The notes beneath the pieces were generated by a model that had not been told where the DNA came from, did no database searches, and saw only the letters and a list, made by a program, of their open reading frames with translations. A stretch of DNA of 64,000 nt from Prevotella lacticifex (GTDB lineage Bacteria > Bacteroidota > Bacteroidia > Bacteroidales > Bacteroidaceae): the NCBI RefSeq assembly GCF_019973375.1, contig NZ_BPTV01000001.1, positions 1,178,001 through 1,242,000 of the forward strand, read 5' to 3'. Positions 8,513 through 17,562 of this stretch are shown here, piece by piece. Positions within the stretch are counted from its first letter, which is position 1. Every line of letters starts with the position of its first letter. A program made the position numbers and the translations under genes.

Positions 8513-9283
8513 TCACTTGGCTTTGTCGAGGCTGCTGCGCTTTACGCGCTTATAGCTGCGGTAGTTGTCGAGCTCTATCTCAACATCCGGCTCCACGAGT
8601 TCGCCTGTGTGGGGGAGTTCAAACTTCATGTATTTTATGTTCAGACCCCGCTCTATCCATTGATTCTCGTAGTAGGTGTGGATACCGAGAATCTCACGTG
8701 TGCGGTCGTCGAGACCATTGGTGTGATAGAGGTCCTCGGTACATAGCAGCACTGGCAGGTGGTTCTTCTCGACCATATACTTAGTATAGGTGAAGAGGAA
8801 GTTGGAGTCGGTCTTCAGATGCACGAGTCCGTTGTCGATGAGGAAGTGGCGGTAGCGGTTCATGAAGAATGTGGAGGTGAGCCGCTTGTGGACATTCTTC
8901 ATCTGCGGATCGGAGAAAGTGAGCCATATTTCCTCCACCTCGTCTGGTCCGAAGAAGCGGTCGATGATTTCGATACTTGTTCGCAGGAACGCTACATTGG
9001 TGAGGTTCTCCTCTAAGGCCTGCTTTGCTCCAGTATAGATGCGGGCCCCCTTGATGTCGACGCCAATGAAGTTGATATTGGGATAGATGCGCGCAAGGCC
9101 GACGGTGTATTCGCCTTTTCCGCAGCCCAACTCGAGAATTATGGGGTTGGAGTTGTGGAAATATTCCTCGCGCCAGTGGCCTTTCATGTCGAACGGCACC
9201 TCGCTGATGACTGAAAATGGATACTGGAAGACATTCTTAAATGTCTCCATCTCGGCGAATTTCTGTAGTTTTCCCTTGCTCAT
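8513..9283 (-). CDS. trmB: tRNA (guanine-N7-)-methyltransferase
   Basis: A 256-residue SAM-dependent methyltransferase that makes m7G46 in tRNA. Motif I is [16 protein letters not shown], followed by [19 protein letters not shown] and the TrmB-specific [18 protein letters not shown]. The start is placed at the ATG 9281-9283 ([14 protein letters not shown]), which matches family N-termini; the frame is open a further 22 codons upstream but that extension is unlike the family. The C-terminal tail after residue ~210 ([20 protein letters not shown]) resembles Bacteroidetes members. It neighbours a tRNA gene but is separately transcribed. Confidence 0.95.
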   Translation of the reverse strand: MSKGKLQKFAEMETFKNVFQYPFSVISEVPFDMKGHWREEYFHNSNPIILELGCGKGEYTVGLARIYPNINFIGVDIKGARIYTGAKQALEENLTNVAFLRTSIEIIDRFFGPDEVEEIWLTFSDPQMKNVHKRLTSTFFMNRYRHFLIDNGLVHLKTDSNFLFTYTKYMVEKNHLPVLLCTEDLYHTNGLDDRTREILGIHTYYENQWIERGLNIKYMKFELPHTGELVEPDVEIELDNYRSYKRVKRSSLDKAK

Positions 9284-9475
9284 ATTATGCTTTTGGTGTA
9301 GCTTTCTTGTTGTTTTCGTATGTTGGCATGGCACCTGCGGCGAGTCCAAATCTGCTTGTTCTCATCTCCTTATATGTCATGCTATTGTTAAATTGTGGTG
9401 CAAAGTAAACGAAAAAGCGGAAGTTGTGCAACCTCCGCTTGATATTTTAGTATTGATTAACTCTTCCGGAACTGA

Positions 9476-10168
9476 CTATTGCACCTCCTCAAAGTCGGGT
9501 CCGGCTCCAAAGCTCTCATTGCCGTCGGCATCGTCATAGTCGTTAATCAGGTCGCGGTAGAAGGCTGCGTGAGCCGTGGTATTATAGGGCTGGAGGAGCA
9601 GAACGCCCAGTCCAAGGGTTAGCATGCAGAGCAGTGCCCATCCTATCATGCTGAGATCGAGGAGGAAGAGCTGCATCTTATGACCCTTCATCAGCTTCAT
9701 ACTCAGCTCTATAGCCTCGTTGTTCTTCATCGTAGGATTGTCCTTGAGGACGAATGGTGTCATGCAGTAAGAATAGCTCTTGACTACGCCGGGGATAAAG
9801 AGCAGCAAGGCCCACAGCACCGTGTAGATTTGTACGAGAAGCAATGTAGTGAAAATTCGCTTGTAATCGTTGAATCCATCGAAGAGCTGGCTGATGCTCA
9901 GACCCTTTCCGCGCGACAGATTGAGGAAGTTGGCCGCTAATCCGAATTCGAGCGGCAACAGGCTAAGGCCTGCAACATTCACTATGGTGTTTGACAGCGC
10001 TTCCCTGGATGCTTCGCTGCCGGAAGGAAAAACACCGACGAAAAACCCAATTGCAAAGATTATTCCACAATAAGTAAGGATGTAGACGAAAGTTACGAGG
10101 GCACCCTGTCCCCAGTTGTTGTTAAGCGATTCCAAGGCCATGTCCTTGTACTCCGAAATGGTTCTCAT
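9476..10168 (-). CDS. DUF975 family integral membrane protein
   Basis: A 230-residue protein with the DUF975 pattern: a cytoplasmic N-terminus (ISEYKDMALESLNNNWGQGA), then about five hydrophobic segments, including LVTFVYILTYCGIIFAIGFF (25-44), LLLVQIYTVLWALLLFIPG (about 108-126) and LSMIGWALLCMLTLGLGVLL (about 172-191). Between them lies VKSYSYCMTPFVLKDNP, a stretch characteristic of the family. The C-terminus is acidic (DDADGNESFGAGPDFEEVQ). Function unknown. It is flanked by intergenic DNA and a terminator for ilvE, so probably monocistronic. Confidence 0.85.
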   Translation of the reverse strand: MRTISEYKDMALESLNNNWGQGALVTFVYILTYCGIIFAIGFFVGVFPSGSEASREALSNTIVNVAGLSLLPLEFGLAANFLNLSRGKGLSISQLFDGFNDYKRIFTTLLLVQIYTVLWALLLFIPGVVKSYSYCMTPFVLKDNPTMKNNEAIELSMKLMKGHKMQLFLLDLSMIGWALLCMLTLGLGVLLLQPYNTTAHAAFYRDLINDYDDADGNESFGAGPDFEEVQ

Positions 10169-10227
10169 TTTTGTCGTTGTATTAAGTTGTTGGTATTTTG
10201 TTCTAAGTAGGTTTCTATCAGATAGTT

Positions 10228-10294
10228 AACCAACGAAAAAGGCCTTGCGCCCGAATGCACTGATGTGTCGTTTTGGGGGTGCTGAGGCCTTTTT
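10228..10294. terminator. terminator after ilvE
   Basis: AAAAAGGCCTTGCGCCC and GGGTGCTGAGGCCTTTTT form a stem with an internal bulge, A-rich on one side and T-rich on the other. It lies about 30 bases past the ilvE stop. Confidence 0.65.
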
Positions 10295-10326
10295 CTGTTA
10301 TGGTTTATGTAGTCTCATGACCGGCT

Positions 10327-11343
10327 TTAGTCGATGACGACCGTTGTCCATCCGTGCTTATCCTCTATGGTACCGTACTGGATACCGCGGAGAGTGTTGT
10401 ACAGCTTTGTCGACCATGGTCCGGGCTTGTCGCCAAACTTGTACTTAACACCGGTGTCGAGGTCGTCGAGTTCTGAAATTGGTGAGATGACGGCAGCAGT
10501 GCCGCAGGCTCCGGCCTCCTCGAATGTAGGCAGCTCGTCGACGGGAACGGGACGGCGCTCAACGGTCAGTCCGAGGTCCTCAGCAATCTGCATAAGACTC
10601 TTGTTGGTGATTGACGGCAGGATACTTGTCGACTTCGGGGTTATATAAGTGTTGTTCTTGATGCCGAAGAAGTTGGCTGCGCCACACTCGTCGACATATT
10701 TCTTCTCCTTGGAGTCGAGATAGAACTCTGAGCCATAGCCCTTAGAGGCGGCGATGGTGTGAGCCTTGAGGGATGCCGCATAGTTGCCGCCGACCTTGTA
10801 TATGCCGGTGCCGAGAGGTGCTGCGCGGTCGTAGTCGCGGATGATGGCATACTTGTTGCTCTGGAAACCGCCCTTGAAGTATGGGCCGACAGGAGTTACG
10901 AAGATCATGAAGAGATAGTCCTTCGACGGGTGTACGCCTACCTGTGCCGAGATACCTATCAGCAGCGGACGGATGTAAAGTGTGGCACCGCTCTCGTAGG
11001 TAGGGATATAATCCTGGTTGAGGCGCACGACCTTCTTCACCATCTCCTCAAACATCTCTGTAGGAACCTTAGGCATTACGATACCGTCGCAGGTGCTCTG
11101 CAGGCGAGCGGCATTGTCCTTGACGCGGAAAATACGGACCTTGCCGTCGGGACAGCGGTAGGCCTTCAGACCCTCGAAGGCCTCCTGACCATAGTGCAGG
11201 CATGTGGCTGCCATGTGCAGGTTGATGTACTCGTCGGAGCAGACCTCAATCTCGCCCCATTTTCCGTCACGATAGTAACAACGCACGTTGTAATCGGTCT
11301 TCATGTAACCGAAAGACAAGTTAGCCCAATCTAAATCTTTCAT
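10327..11343 (-). CDS. ilvE: branched-chain amino acid aminotransferase
   Basis: A 338-residue PLP enzyme of fold type IV, large BCAT subclass, interconverting Val, Leu and Ile with their 2-keto acids. The PLP lysine is Lys183 in GIYKVGGNYAASLKA. Other family motifs are HYGQEAFEGLKAYRCPDG (about 50-67), LYIRPLLIG (about 122-130), ECGAANFFGIK and the phosphate-binding GACGTAAVISPI near the C-terminus. Length is as expected. It stands alone with its own promoter (11386-11417) and terminator. Confidence 0.96.
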   Translation of the reverse strand: MKDLDWANLSFGYMKTDYNVRCYYRDGKWGEIEVCSDEYINLHMAATCLHYGQEAFEGLKAYRCPDGKVRIFRVKDNAARLQSTCDGIVMPKVPTEMFEEMVKKVVRLNQDYIPTYESGATLYIRPLLIGISAQVGVHPSKDYLFMIFVTPVGPYFKGGFQSNKYAIIRDYDRAAPLGTGIYKVGGNYAASLKAHTIAASKGYGSEFYLDSKEKKYVDECGAANFFGIKNNTYITPKSTSILPSITNKSLMQIAEDLGLTVERRPVPVDELPTFEEAGACGTAAVISPISELDDLDTGVKYKFGDKPGPWSTKLYNTLRGIQYGTIEDKHGWTTVVID

Positions 11344-11385
11344 AATTATAATGTTTTGAATCTATGCTTCCTTTATAGTTAGTTG

Positions 11386-11417
11386 CAAAAGTACAAAACT
11401 TTCATGTATTCTGCAAC
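11386..11417 (-). promoter_or_regulatory. promoter of ilvE
   Basis: Minus strand TACTTTTG (11386-11393) with GTTG (11414-11417) 20 bases upstream; one mismatch to the -33 consensus. Confidence 0.6.
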
Positions 11418-11450
11418 ATTATGGCTATAAAATCTACGAATGTTCAATAA

Positions 11451-11651
11451 TTATTTGTCGGAATTGAGAATCTTCTGTATTTCCTCGTCGGTTTTCGTTA
11501 GCTTGTCCTTGCACAGTTTTATCAGTGTCTGGGCTCTTTTCAGCTCCGACGCCATTGAGTCGATGTCCATTTTTCCGCTTTCCATCCTCTCGGTTATCTC
11601 CTCGAGCTCAGCGATTGCTTTCTCGTATTTGAAGTTTTCGGTCTGTTTCAT
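11451..11651 (-). CDS. xseB: exodeoxyribonuclease VII small subunit
   Basis: A 66-residue helical protein: FKYEKAIAELEEITERMESG followed by a region matching XseB, ending LTKTDEEIQKIL. It is the accessory subunit that coats XseA in exonuclease VII, degrading single-stranded DNA. The ATG at 11649-11651 overlaps the TGA stop of xseA (ATGA), a classic translational-coupling arrangement. A longer open frame upstream runs antisense-like through xseA and is rejected as a start. Confidence 0.95.
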   Translation of the reverse strand: MKQTENFKYEKAIAELEEITERMESGKMDIDSMASELKRAQTLIKLCKDKLTKTDEEIQKILNSDK

Positions 11652-12943
11652 TTTACTGTTGATTTTATAGTTCCTGTTCTCAAGGTTGTTTCTATCGTGT
11701 CGCCGGCCTTCAGGGTGGCTGCGTCGTAGACTGCTTTGCCGTTGATGCGCGTTATGCTGTAGCCGTATTTCAGCATCCGCGCCGGGTCGAGGGCACGCAG
11801 CTGCAGCTCTAATTGCTTGAGGCGGTTGTGGCGGGTCTCCATCGTGTGGGCCGTAATGTTGCTCAGATTGCGGTCTAATGTGGCGAGTTCCATGCCACGG
11901 GCCTTGATGGTAGAGGTGGCGGCCGAGCATATCGAGATGTTGGCGCGCTGGAGCCGCATCTCCTCCTTGGCCCTGACGGTGGAGAAGAGTAGTGGAATCT
12001 GCTTTACGAGGCGGTCGAGACGCATGTGCTCGACGTCGAGGCTGTGGCTGACGCACCTCGCTATGCGCTTCTCGGCATCGGCTACGGCATCGTAGGTGGC
12101 GGCCAGGTTGTCGACGAGAAAGGCTGCCGCTGCCGTTGGCGTTTTCACCCTCGTGTTCGATACCATGTCGAGAATGCACTCGTCGCGGTCGTGGCCGATA
12201 CCGGTGATGATGGGCAACGGAAAGTTGGCAACGTTCTCGGCGAGGGCAAGGGTGTCGAAACCGCTGAAGTCGGAGGTGCCTCCTCCGCCCCGGATGATGA
12301 CCACGACGTCGAAATCGTCGGCACGGTCGTTGATCTTGTTCAGGGCCGCGATGACGCTCTCTTCGACGTGCTCGCCCTGCATGGTGGAGGCGAAGAGCTC
12401 GGTGTGGAAAATAAGGTGCAAACTGTTGTCGGCCAGCTGGTTGCAGAAGTCGCCGTAACCGGCTGCGGTGGCCGACGAGATGACGGCTATGCGCTGGGCG
12501 AACATCGGTATGCGGAGGTCCTTCTGGAGGTCGAAGACTCCTTCCTCCTTCAACTGCCGGATAATCTCCTGCCGTTTGCGTGCCATGTCGCCGAGGGTGA
12601 ATTCCGGATTGATGTCGGTCACAATCCATGAGAAACCATACTGCTCGTGAAACTGAGGGTAGACTTTCAGCATGACCTTCATGCCGGCGTGGAGCTCCTG
12701 ACCGGTGACGCGGATAAAGTAAGGCTTGATGGTCTGCCATGTGCTCCGCCAGCATTTTGCTGCCGCCCGTGCCAGGAGCATGGCCGAATTGTCGTCCTTC
12801 TGGATGAGCTCCATGTAGCAGTGACCGCGGTTCTCGCGGTATTCCGAGAGCTCGGCCTCAACCCAATATTCGCCCCTGAGGGTGGTCTCGATGGTCTCAC
12901 GGACGAGAGAGTTCAGCTCGTATAGTGACAGGGCTTGTGGCAT
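11648..12943 (-). CDS. xseA: exodeoxyribonuclease VII large subunit
   Basis: A 431-residue catalytic subunit. The N-terminal OB-fold (about 1-100: SLYELNSLVRETIETTLRGE, WVEAELSEYRENRGHCYMEL) is followed by the catalytic domain with IAVISSATAAGYGDF (about 150-164), DVVVIIRGGGGTSDFSGFD (about 210-228) and ITGIGHDRDECILD with the H-x-D motif (about 246). A coiled-coil region completes the C-terminus. It follows the subtilase gene by three bases and overlaps xseB, so the three form one transcription unit. It trims single-stranded ends in recombination and repair. Confidence 0.95.
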   Translation of the reverse strand: MPQALSLYELNSLVRETIETTLRGEYWVEAELSEYRENRGHCYMELIQKDDNSAMLLARAAAKCWRSTWQTIKPYFIRVTGQELHAGMKVMLKVYPQFHEQYGFSWIVTDINPEFTLGDMARKRQEIIRQLKEEGVFDLQKDLRIPMFAQRIAVISSATAAGYGDFCNQLADNSLHLIFHTELFASTMQGEHVEESVIAALNKINDRADDFDVVVIIRGGGGTSDFSGFDTLALAENVANFPLPIITGIGHDRDECILDMVSNTRVKTPTAAAAFLVDNLAATYDAVADAEKRIARCVSHSLDVEHMRLDRLVKQIPLLFSTVRAKEEMRLQRANISICSAATSTIKARGMELATLDRNLSNITAHTMETRHNRLKQLELQLRALDPARMLKYGYSITRINGKAVYDAATLKAGDTIETTLRTGTIKSTVK

Positions 12944-12946
12944 GGG

Positions 12947-14434
12947 CTACTGATTTTGACGGTGAACGTTGCACTGATGCTCCTTATCCTCTGTGGTACA
13001 AGTAGTTCTGCTGTTTCCGGAGGGTATCGCTTTAAGGCCAATCTGATATGCTTTCCAGAAGTCGGGAATGCCATATCCATATATATTGTCGGGGTGGTCG
13101 ACGTTGTTTCCGGCCTTTCGCACGATGTCGATAATCTCCTTTGCGGTCTTGTCGGGCAGAGCCTGCCACAAGCATGCCACCATCCCGGCAATGCAGGGGC
13201 ATGAGAACGATGTGCCGTTGTTATGCTGTATGGTGCCGTTGCCGCTGACAACCGATGTCGAACTGCCAATGGCCATGACGTCGGGCTTTACTCTTCCGTC
13301 GGCGGTGGGGCCTACCGACGAGAAGGGCGAGTTCAGCCCCTGGTATGTCATTGCCCCCACGGTGAGGATATTGTCGGCGTCGGCGGGGAAGTTGATGCGC
13401 TTCCAGGAACCCATACCGTCGTTGCCGGCGCTGTTGACGCATACGATGCCCTTGTCGGCTAACATCGATGCTGTGCGCGAGATGAGGGCCGTGTGGCCGT
13501 CCTGCTCCCAATAATGATGGTTGACGAGCGAGTCGTCGAAATGGTGGTAGCCGAGCGACGAGCTGATGATGTCGGCACCGATGCTGTCGGCATATTCGGC
13601 TGCCTCGGCCCAGTAGTCTTCCTCAACGATATTCTCCGACGAGTAGTCCTCTGAGCGGAGCAGGAGGTAGCTGGCCTCGGGGGCTGTGCCTACAAAGATG
13701 TTCGGCTGGTTCATGGCCATTGTCGAGAGCACCTTCGTACCATGGTCCATCTGCTTGTAAACCGTTGTGGGCGAGACGGCTACAAAATTCTGCGTTCCGA
13801 TGATGTTGGCGTTGCTGAACGCCTTTATCTTGTCGACATTCATGTAGCCCGCATCGAGAACGGCTATCGTCATGCCCTTTCCGCGGAATCCGGCATCATG
13901 AAGCGGTATGCCGTTGATGGCCTCTATCTGTTTCTGGCCTTCGCCGTAGGGCATATTGCTCACCGTGCCCCAGCTCCCGAATTTTGACACTACCTCGTCA
14001 CGGCCCTCGGGCTTGGATATGGAGTCTTTCGATTCCCATACTTTTAGAACTGATTTGACAAATGGCAACAGCCTCAGTCGCTCAAGCTCCTGACGGTTAG
14101 GGCCTTTGACGAGCAGAGTGTTGTTCCATTTGCTCTTGCCCACTACGCTCAGCCCGCGCTTGTCGATGGCATGGATGTAGTCGGGCGAGACGGGAAGGTC
14201 GGTTGAATCGATGGCGATGCCCTGACGGCGACGGCGTTCGACCGACTTCAGCGAGAGAAATTTCTCCGGCGATGTAATGGAGTAGGGGGTACCGGCTTTG
14301 TCCTTGAGGACAACGCGATATATGTAGCTCTTGCCGTAGGGATTGGGAATAATCTCTACAGAATAGCGCCTGTCGAAGGCTATGGCTGCGAGCCCTACTA
14401 CCGAGAACAGAAGCAGAAGAAATAGTTTTCTCAT
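12947..14434 (-). CDS. secreted subtilisin-like (S8) serine peptidase
   Basis: A 495-residue protein starting MRKLFLLLLFSVVGLAAIAF, a signal peptide. The region up to about residue 150 is a propeptide-like segment (KSVERRRRQGIAIDSTDLPV). The S8 triad is visible: Asp in MTIAVLDAGYMNVD, His in YKQMDHGTKVLSTMA and Ser in NNGTSFSCPCIAGM, with the oxyanion Asn in VCVNSAGNDGMG. No C-terminal sorting domain is evident; the last ~30 residues are polar. Start chosen at 14434 because of the signal peptide and a TACCTTTG element just upstream. It leads the operon with xseA and xseB, a pairing without clear functional logic. Substrate unknown. Confidence 0.92.
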   Translation of the reverse strand: MRKLFLLLLFSVVGLAAIAFDRRYSVEIIPNPYGKSYIYRVVLKDKAGTPYSITSPEKFLSLKSVERRRRQGIAIDSTDLPVSPDYIHAIDKRGLSVVGKSKWNNTLLVKGPNRQELERLRLLPFVKSVLKVWESKDSISKPEGRDEVVSKFGSWGTVSNMPYGEGQKQIEAINGIPLHDAGFRGKGMTIAVLDAGYMNVDKIKAFSNANIIGTQNFVAVSPTTVYKQMDHGTKVLSTMAMNQPNIFVGTAPEASYLLLRSEDYSSENIVEEDYWAEAAEYADSIGADIISSSLGYHHFDDSLVNHHYWEQDGHTALISRTASMLADKGIVCVNSAGNDGMGSWKRINFPADADNILTVGAMTYQGLNSPFSSVGPTADGRVKPDVMAIGSSTSVVSGNGTIQHNNGTSFSCPCIAGMVACLWQALPDKTAKEIIDIVRKAGNNVDHPDNIYGYGIPDFWKAYQIGLKAIPSGNSRTTCTTEDKEHQCNVHRQNQ

Positions 14435-14458
14435 TTTTATAAATTGTGGTTTTGCGTG

Positions 14459-14466
14459 CAAAGGTA
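14459..14466 (-). promoter_or_regulatory. -7 element upstream of the subtilase operon
   Basis: TACCTTTG on the minus strand, 24 bases before the ATG at 14434. No convincing -33 TTTG at the right distance. Confidence 0.45.
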
Positions 14467-14677
14467 ATACTTTAAAATGAATTCCTTGCTTTTTAACAGC
14501 AAAAATGACGTGAGGAAATAATTCTTGGGATGTCCGTTGCGGTTTCGGCATGCATATCCGCACATTGTACATAGATCTTGTTTTGAACGTCTGGCTCATC
14601 AGGGTTGCAGTATAGAACGGCAGCAAAAGAGTCTGTGTCAATGCGGATGGAGTCGGAGAGAGATAGAAAACACAGGT

Positions 14678-14766
14678 CTATACCGCAATCTATACCACAA
14701 ACTATACCACAAACTATACCCCTAAGATTTGGAATTGGGAAAAATATTTTGTAACTTTGCAGTGCA
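14678..14766 (+). repeat. promoter-bearing intergenic repeat, copy B1
   Basis: Shares with 53793-53869 (+) and 41890-41966 (-) a pyrimidine/CTATACC-rich segment, then AtTTGGattnGGnAAAnATATTTTGTA and TnnCTTTGCA. Contains a full promoter: TTTG (14728-14731), 20 bases, TAACTTTG (14752-14759). This copy also has a 12-base tandem repeat (ACTATACCACAA, about 14689-14712). No gene begins directly after it; the next gene has its own promoter. Confidence 0.65.
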
Positions 14767-14961
14767 ATTGCAATCAGCTGAAACCGACATGATAATGACC
14801 GGACGTGGTCTTTGTCAGATTAGTCATTTTGGTTGTCAGCTTGTATCTGTTATTGCGGATAGAATGCCGGATGGCATGCGGTTGAGGTTGAATTTATCTT
14901 ACAGCTTATATGAATGGATAACCGTATCGCCATAAATTTGGGTTAATAGAAGTGTATATGC

Positions 14962-14992
14962 TTTGAAAACACGAAAAAAATTAGTAACTTTG
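14962..14992 (+). promoter_or_regulatory. promoter of the MATE transporter gene
   Basis: TTTG (14962-14965), 19-base spacer, TAACTTTG (14985-14992). The leader of about 43 bases to the ATG at 15042 contains alternating TATATA stretches. Confidence 0.75.
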
Positions 14993-15041
14993 CGCCACAT
15001 ATTATATATGTGTATTATATATCGGATAATAACTTATCGGA

Positions 15042-16433
15042 ATGGACAATAAGAAAGCGACTCTGGAATTAGGTACAAAGCCTGTGGGCAAACTGCTCTG
15101 GCAATATGCTCTTCCTGCCATTATAGCTATGACGGCGGCGTCGCTGTATAATATCATCGACCGGATGTTCATCGGTCAAAAGGTTGGTGCTGAGGCTATT
15201 GCCGGTCTGACCATCACTTTCCCGTTCATGAATCTTGCCGGTGCCTTCGGAGCTGCCGTTGGCGTGGGCGCGTCGACGGCTATCAGCGTAAAACTCGGAC
15301 AGAAGGACTATGCCACAGCAGAGAATGTACTCGGCAATACTGTAACCTTGAATCTGATAATAGGAGTGGCTTTCTCGGTCGTATGCCTCATCTTCCTTGA
15401 CCCAATCCTCCGGTTCTTCGGTGCCAGCGACACCACGCTGCCCTACGCCCGCGACTTTATGCAGATTATTCTTGCCGGAAACGTGTTCTCGCACATGTAT
15501 TTCGGTATGAATGCTGTGCTGCGTGCTGCCTCAAAACCGCGGCAGGCAATGATGGCCACCATCTTCACCGTCGTGATGAATATCATCCTCGACACGGTGT
15601 TTATCCTTTGGTGGCATTGGGGCATCAGAGGTGCGGCTTTCGCCACGATAGCATCTCAGATGATGGCACTGTGCTATCAAATGTCGTTGCTCAGCGACAA
15701 AAAGCAACTGCTGCATTTGAAACGTGGCATCTACAAGCTGAAGAGCCAGTTGGTGAAGATGATTATCGGTGTGGGCATATCGCCGTTCCTGATGAATCTC
15801 TGCCAATGTCTCGTGGTGATTTTCGTCAATAATCAGTTGGTCAGATATGGCGGCGACATGGCTGTTGGCGGCTATGGAATAGCAAACTCGGTGGCAACGA
15901 TTTTTGTGATGTTCGTCATGGGTGTCAACCAGGGCATGCAGCCGATAGCCGGTTATAACTACGGCAGCCGACAGTTGGATCGGCTGATGAGGGTACTGAA
16001 CCTGTCGATTATCGTGGCTACATGCATCATGACTACGGGATGGGTTGTAGCAGAATTTCTCCCGCACCTCGTGGCCCGGATATTCACTACCGACAGCGAG
16101 CTGACAAGAATGGCGGTGGTGGCAACAAAGTTCAATATGGTTGCTTTCCCGTTAATCGGATTCCAGATGGTGGTGACGAACTTCTTCCAGTGCATCGGCA
16201 AGGTGAAGGTGAGTATCTTCCTCAGTCTGAGCCGACAACTGCTGATTCTCGTTCCGCTGCTCGGCATCCTGCCTTGTTTCTTCGGACTGGATGGCATCTG
16301 GTATGCGCTCCCGGCTTCGGATGCTTCTGCGGCCGTTATCGCATTCTTTGTCATGACATTATATATGAGAAGGTTCAAGAAAGAACTTAATAACACGGTA
16401 ACTCAAGAAACCAATGGACAAGATAATTATTAA
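15042..16433 (+). CDS. MATE family efflux transporter
   Basis: A 463-residue inner-membrane protein with twelve predicted hydrophobic segments in two pseudo-symmetric halves. N-terminal motifs are GKLLWQYALPAIIAMTAASL and YNIIDRMFIGQKVGAEAIAG (about 17-60), typical of the DinF/NorM-like MATE branch. GVNQGMQPIAGYNYGSRQL (about 295-313) is the family's second-half signature. It exports cationic drugs or metabolites by Na+ or H+ antiport, known for the family; substrate here unknown. It overlaps the next gene by 20 bases, and three genes (MATE, cytidylate-kinase-like, phosphoesterase) form an operon. Confidence 0.93.
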   Translation: MDNKKATLELGTKPVGKLLWQYALPAIIAMTAASLYNIIDRMFIGQKVGAEAIAGLTITFPFMNLAGAFGAAVGVGASTAISVKLGQKDYATAENVLGNTVTLNLIIGVAFSVVCLIFLDPILRFFGASDTTLPYARDFMQIILAGNVFSHMYFGMNAVLRAASKPRQAMMATIFTVVMNIILDTVFILWWHWGIRGAAFATIASQMMALCYQMSLLSDKKQLLHLKRGIYKLKSQLVKMIIGVGISPFLMNLCQCLVVIFVNNQLVRYGGDMAVGGYGIANSVATIFVMFVMGVNQGMQPIAGYNYGSRQLDRLMRVLNLSIIVATCIMTTGWVVAEFLPHLVARIFTTDSELTRMAVVATKFNMVAFPLIGFQMVVTNFFQCIGKVKVSIFLSLSRQLLILVPLLGILPCFFGLDGIWYALPASDASAAVIAFFVMTLYMRRFKKELNNTVTQETNGQDNY

Positions 16434-17034
16434 CATAGGCCGGCAGATAGGCAGTGGCGGGCATATCATAGCCAAGATGCTGGCCGAAGAGTTCAACTGC
16501 AAGTTCTACGACAAGGAGCTCCTGAACTTGGCCGCAAAGGAAAGTGGATTCTCGGAGAAGTTCTTCGAGCAGAACGACGAGCATAAGGGGTTCTTCCGCA
16601 CGCGGTTCCACATGCATGTGCCACTCTTCGGCGAGACGAATTTCTACAAGAGCAGCTTCTCCGACGAGAGCCTCTACAAGTTCCAGAGCGATGCCATACT
16701 GAAGGCTGCCGACGAGGGTAGCTGCGTTTTCGTTGGTCGGACGGCCGACTATGTTCTCCGCGACCGCAAGAATGTGGTGAACATATTTGTCACTGCGTCA
16801 ATGGATTACCGCATCAAGCAGGTCTGCCAGCGGCATGGTTGTACCCGTGCTGAGGCCCGTAAGCTCATCAGCAAGGGCGAGAGCGAACGCTCCAACTACT
16901 ACAACTACTATACGGGAAAGAAGTGGGGCGACTCCTCAAGCTATGACCTCTGCATCGACAGCAGCCATCTCGGCATTGAGGAGACCGAGAAGTTCATCGC
17001 GCTCTTCGTGCGCAAATGGTTTAGGATGGAATGA
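16414..17034 (+). CDS. cytidylate kinase-like family protein
   Basis: A 206-residue P-loop protein of the cytidylate kinase-like family (AAA-type Cytidylate_kin2). The nucleotide loop is degenerate, IGRQIGSGGHIIAKMLAEEF (about 8-27), lacking the classical Lys of GxGxGK. Then come CKFYDKELLNLAAKESG, CVFVGRTADYVL (about 104-115) and a lid-like RKLISKGESERSNYYNYY. Members are common beside MATE exporters in Bacteroidetes; the true substrate is unknown. It overlaps the MATE gene by 20 bases and its stop overlaps the next start, implying translational coupling. Confidence 0.88.
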   Translation: MDKIIINIGRQIGSGGHIIAKMLAEEFNCKFYDKELLNLAAKESGFSEKFFEQNDEHKGFFRTRFHMHVPLFGETNFYKSSFSDESLYKFQSDAILKAADEGSCVFVGRTADYVLRDRKNVVNIFVTASMDYRIKQVCQRHGCTRAEARKLISKGESERSNYYNYYTGKKWGDSSSYDLCIDSSHLGIEETEKFIALFVRKWFRME

Positions 17035-17540
17035 AAAGAATAGGAATAGTCAGCGACACTCACGGCTACTGGGACCCGAAATATGAGAAGTATTTCGCTG
17101 AGTGTGACGAGATTTGGCATGCCGGCGACATCGGTTCGGTGGAGGTGGCTGACAAATTTGAGGCCATGGCACCGCTGTTCCGTGCTGTCTACGGCAACTG
17201 CGACGGCTACGACCTGCGGGCCCGTTATCCCGAAGTCCTCAGATTCAAGTGTGAGGATGTCGACGTAATGATAAAGCATATCGGCGGGTATCCCGGAAAT
17301 TACGACCGGTCGGTGGTGAAAATGATTTACGCCAACCCGCCACAACTCTTCATTGCCGGCCACTCGCATATCCTGAAAGTGAAGTACGACAAGACGCTGA
17401 ACCTCCTTCACATCAACCCCGGAGCCGCTGGACTTATGGGATGGCAAAAGGAAAGAACTTTAGTAAGACTTACAATTGAGGGCAATAAATTCACTGATTG
17501 TGACGTTGTTACATTAGGTGAGAACAAATCAGTTTTGTAA
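17031..17540 (+). CDS. YfcE-type metallophosphoesterase
   Basis: A 169-residue calcineurin-like phosphoesterase. Metal ligands are in the usual order: IVSDTHG (D8, H10), WHAGDIG (D with the preceding H), YGNCDG (N), and HIGGYPGNYD with AGHSHI (His residues) near the C-terminus. It resembles the YfcE/MJ0936 phosphodiesterases that act on small phosphodiesters in vitro. Its ATGA start overlaps the stop of the cytidylate-kinase-like gene. Biological substrate unknown. Confidence 0.9.
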   Translation: MKRIGIVSDTHGYWDPKYEKYFAECDEIWHAGDIGSVEVADKFEAMAPLFRAVYGNCDGYDLRARYPEVLRFKCEDVDVMIKHIGGYPGNYDRSVVKMIYANPPQLFIAGHSHILKVKYDKTLNLLHINPGAAGLMGWQKERTLVRLTIEGNKFTDCDVVTLGENKSVL

Positions 17541-17562
17541 ATATTAATATAAAACATATAAT

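Noticed and set aside
11652..12755. N-terminal extension of the xseB frame through xseA
   Set aside because: XseB is complete from 11651, with ATGA coupling to xseA; upstream part is an out-of-frame reading of xseA.
16414..17034. Calling the P-loop protein cytidylate kinase (cmk)
   Set aside because: The P-loop lacks the GxGxGK Lys pattern and context is a MATE operon; only family-level naming is justified.
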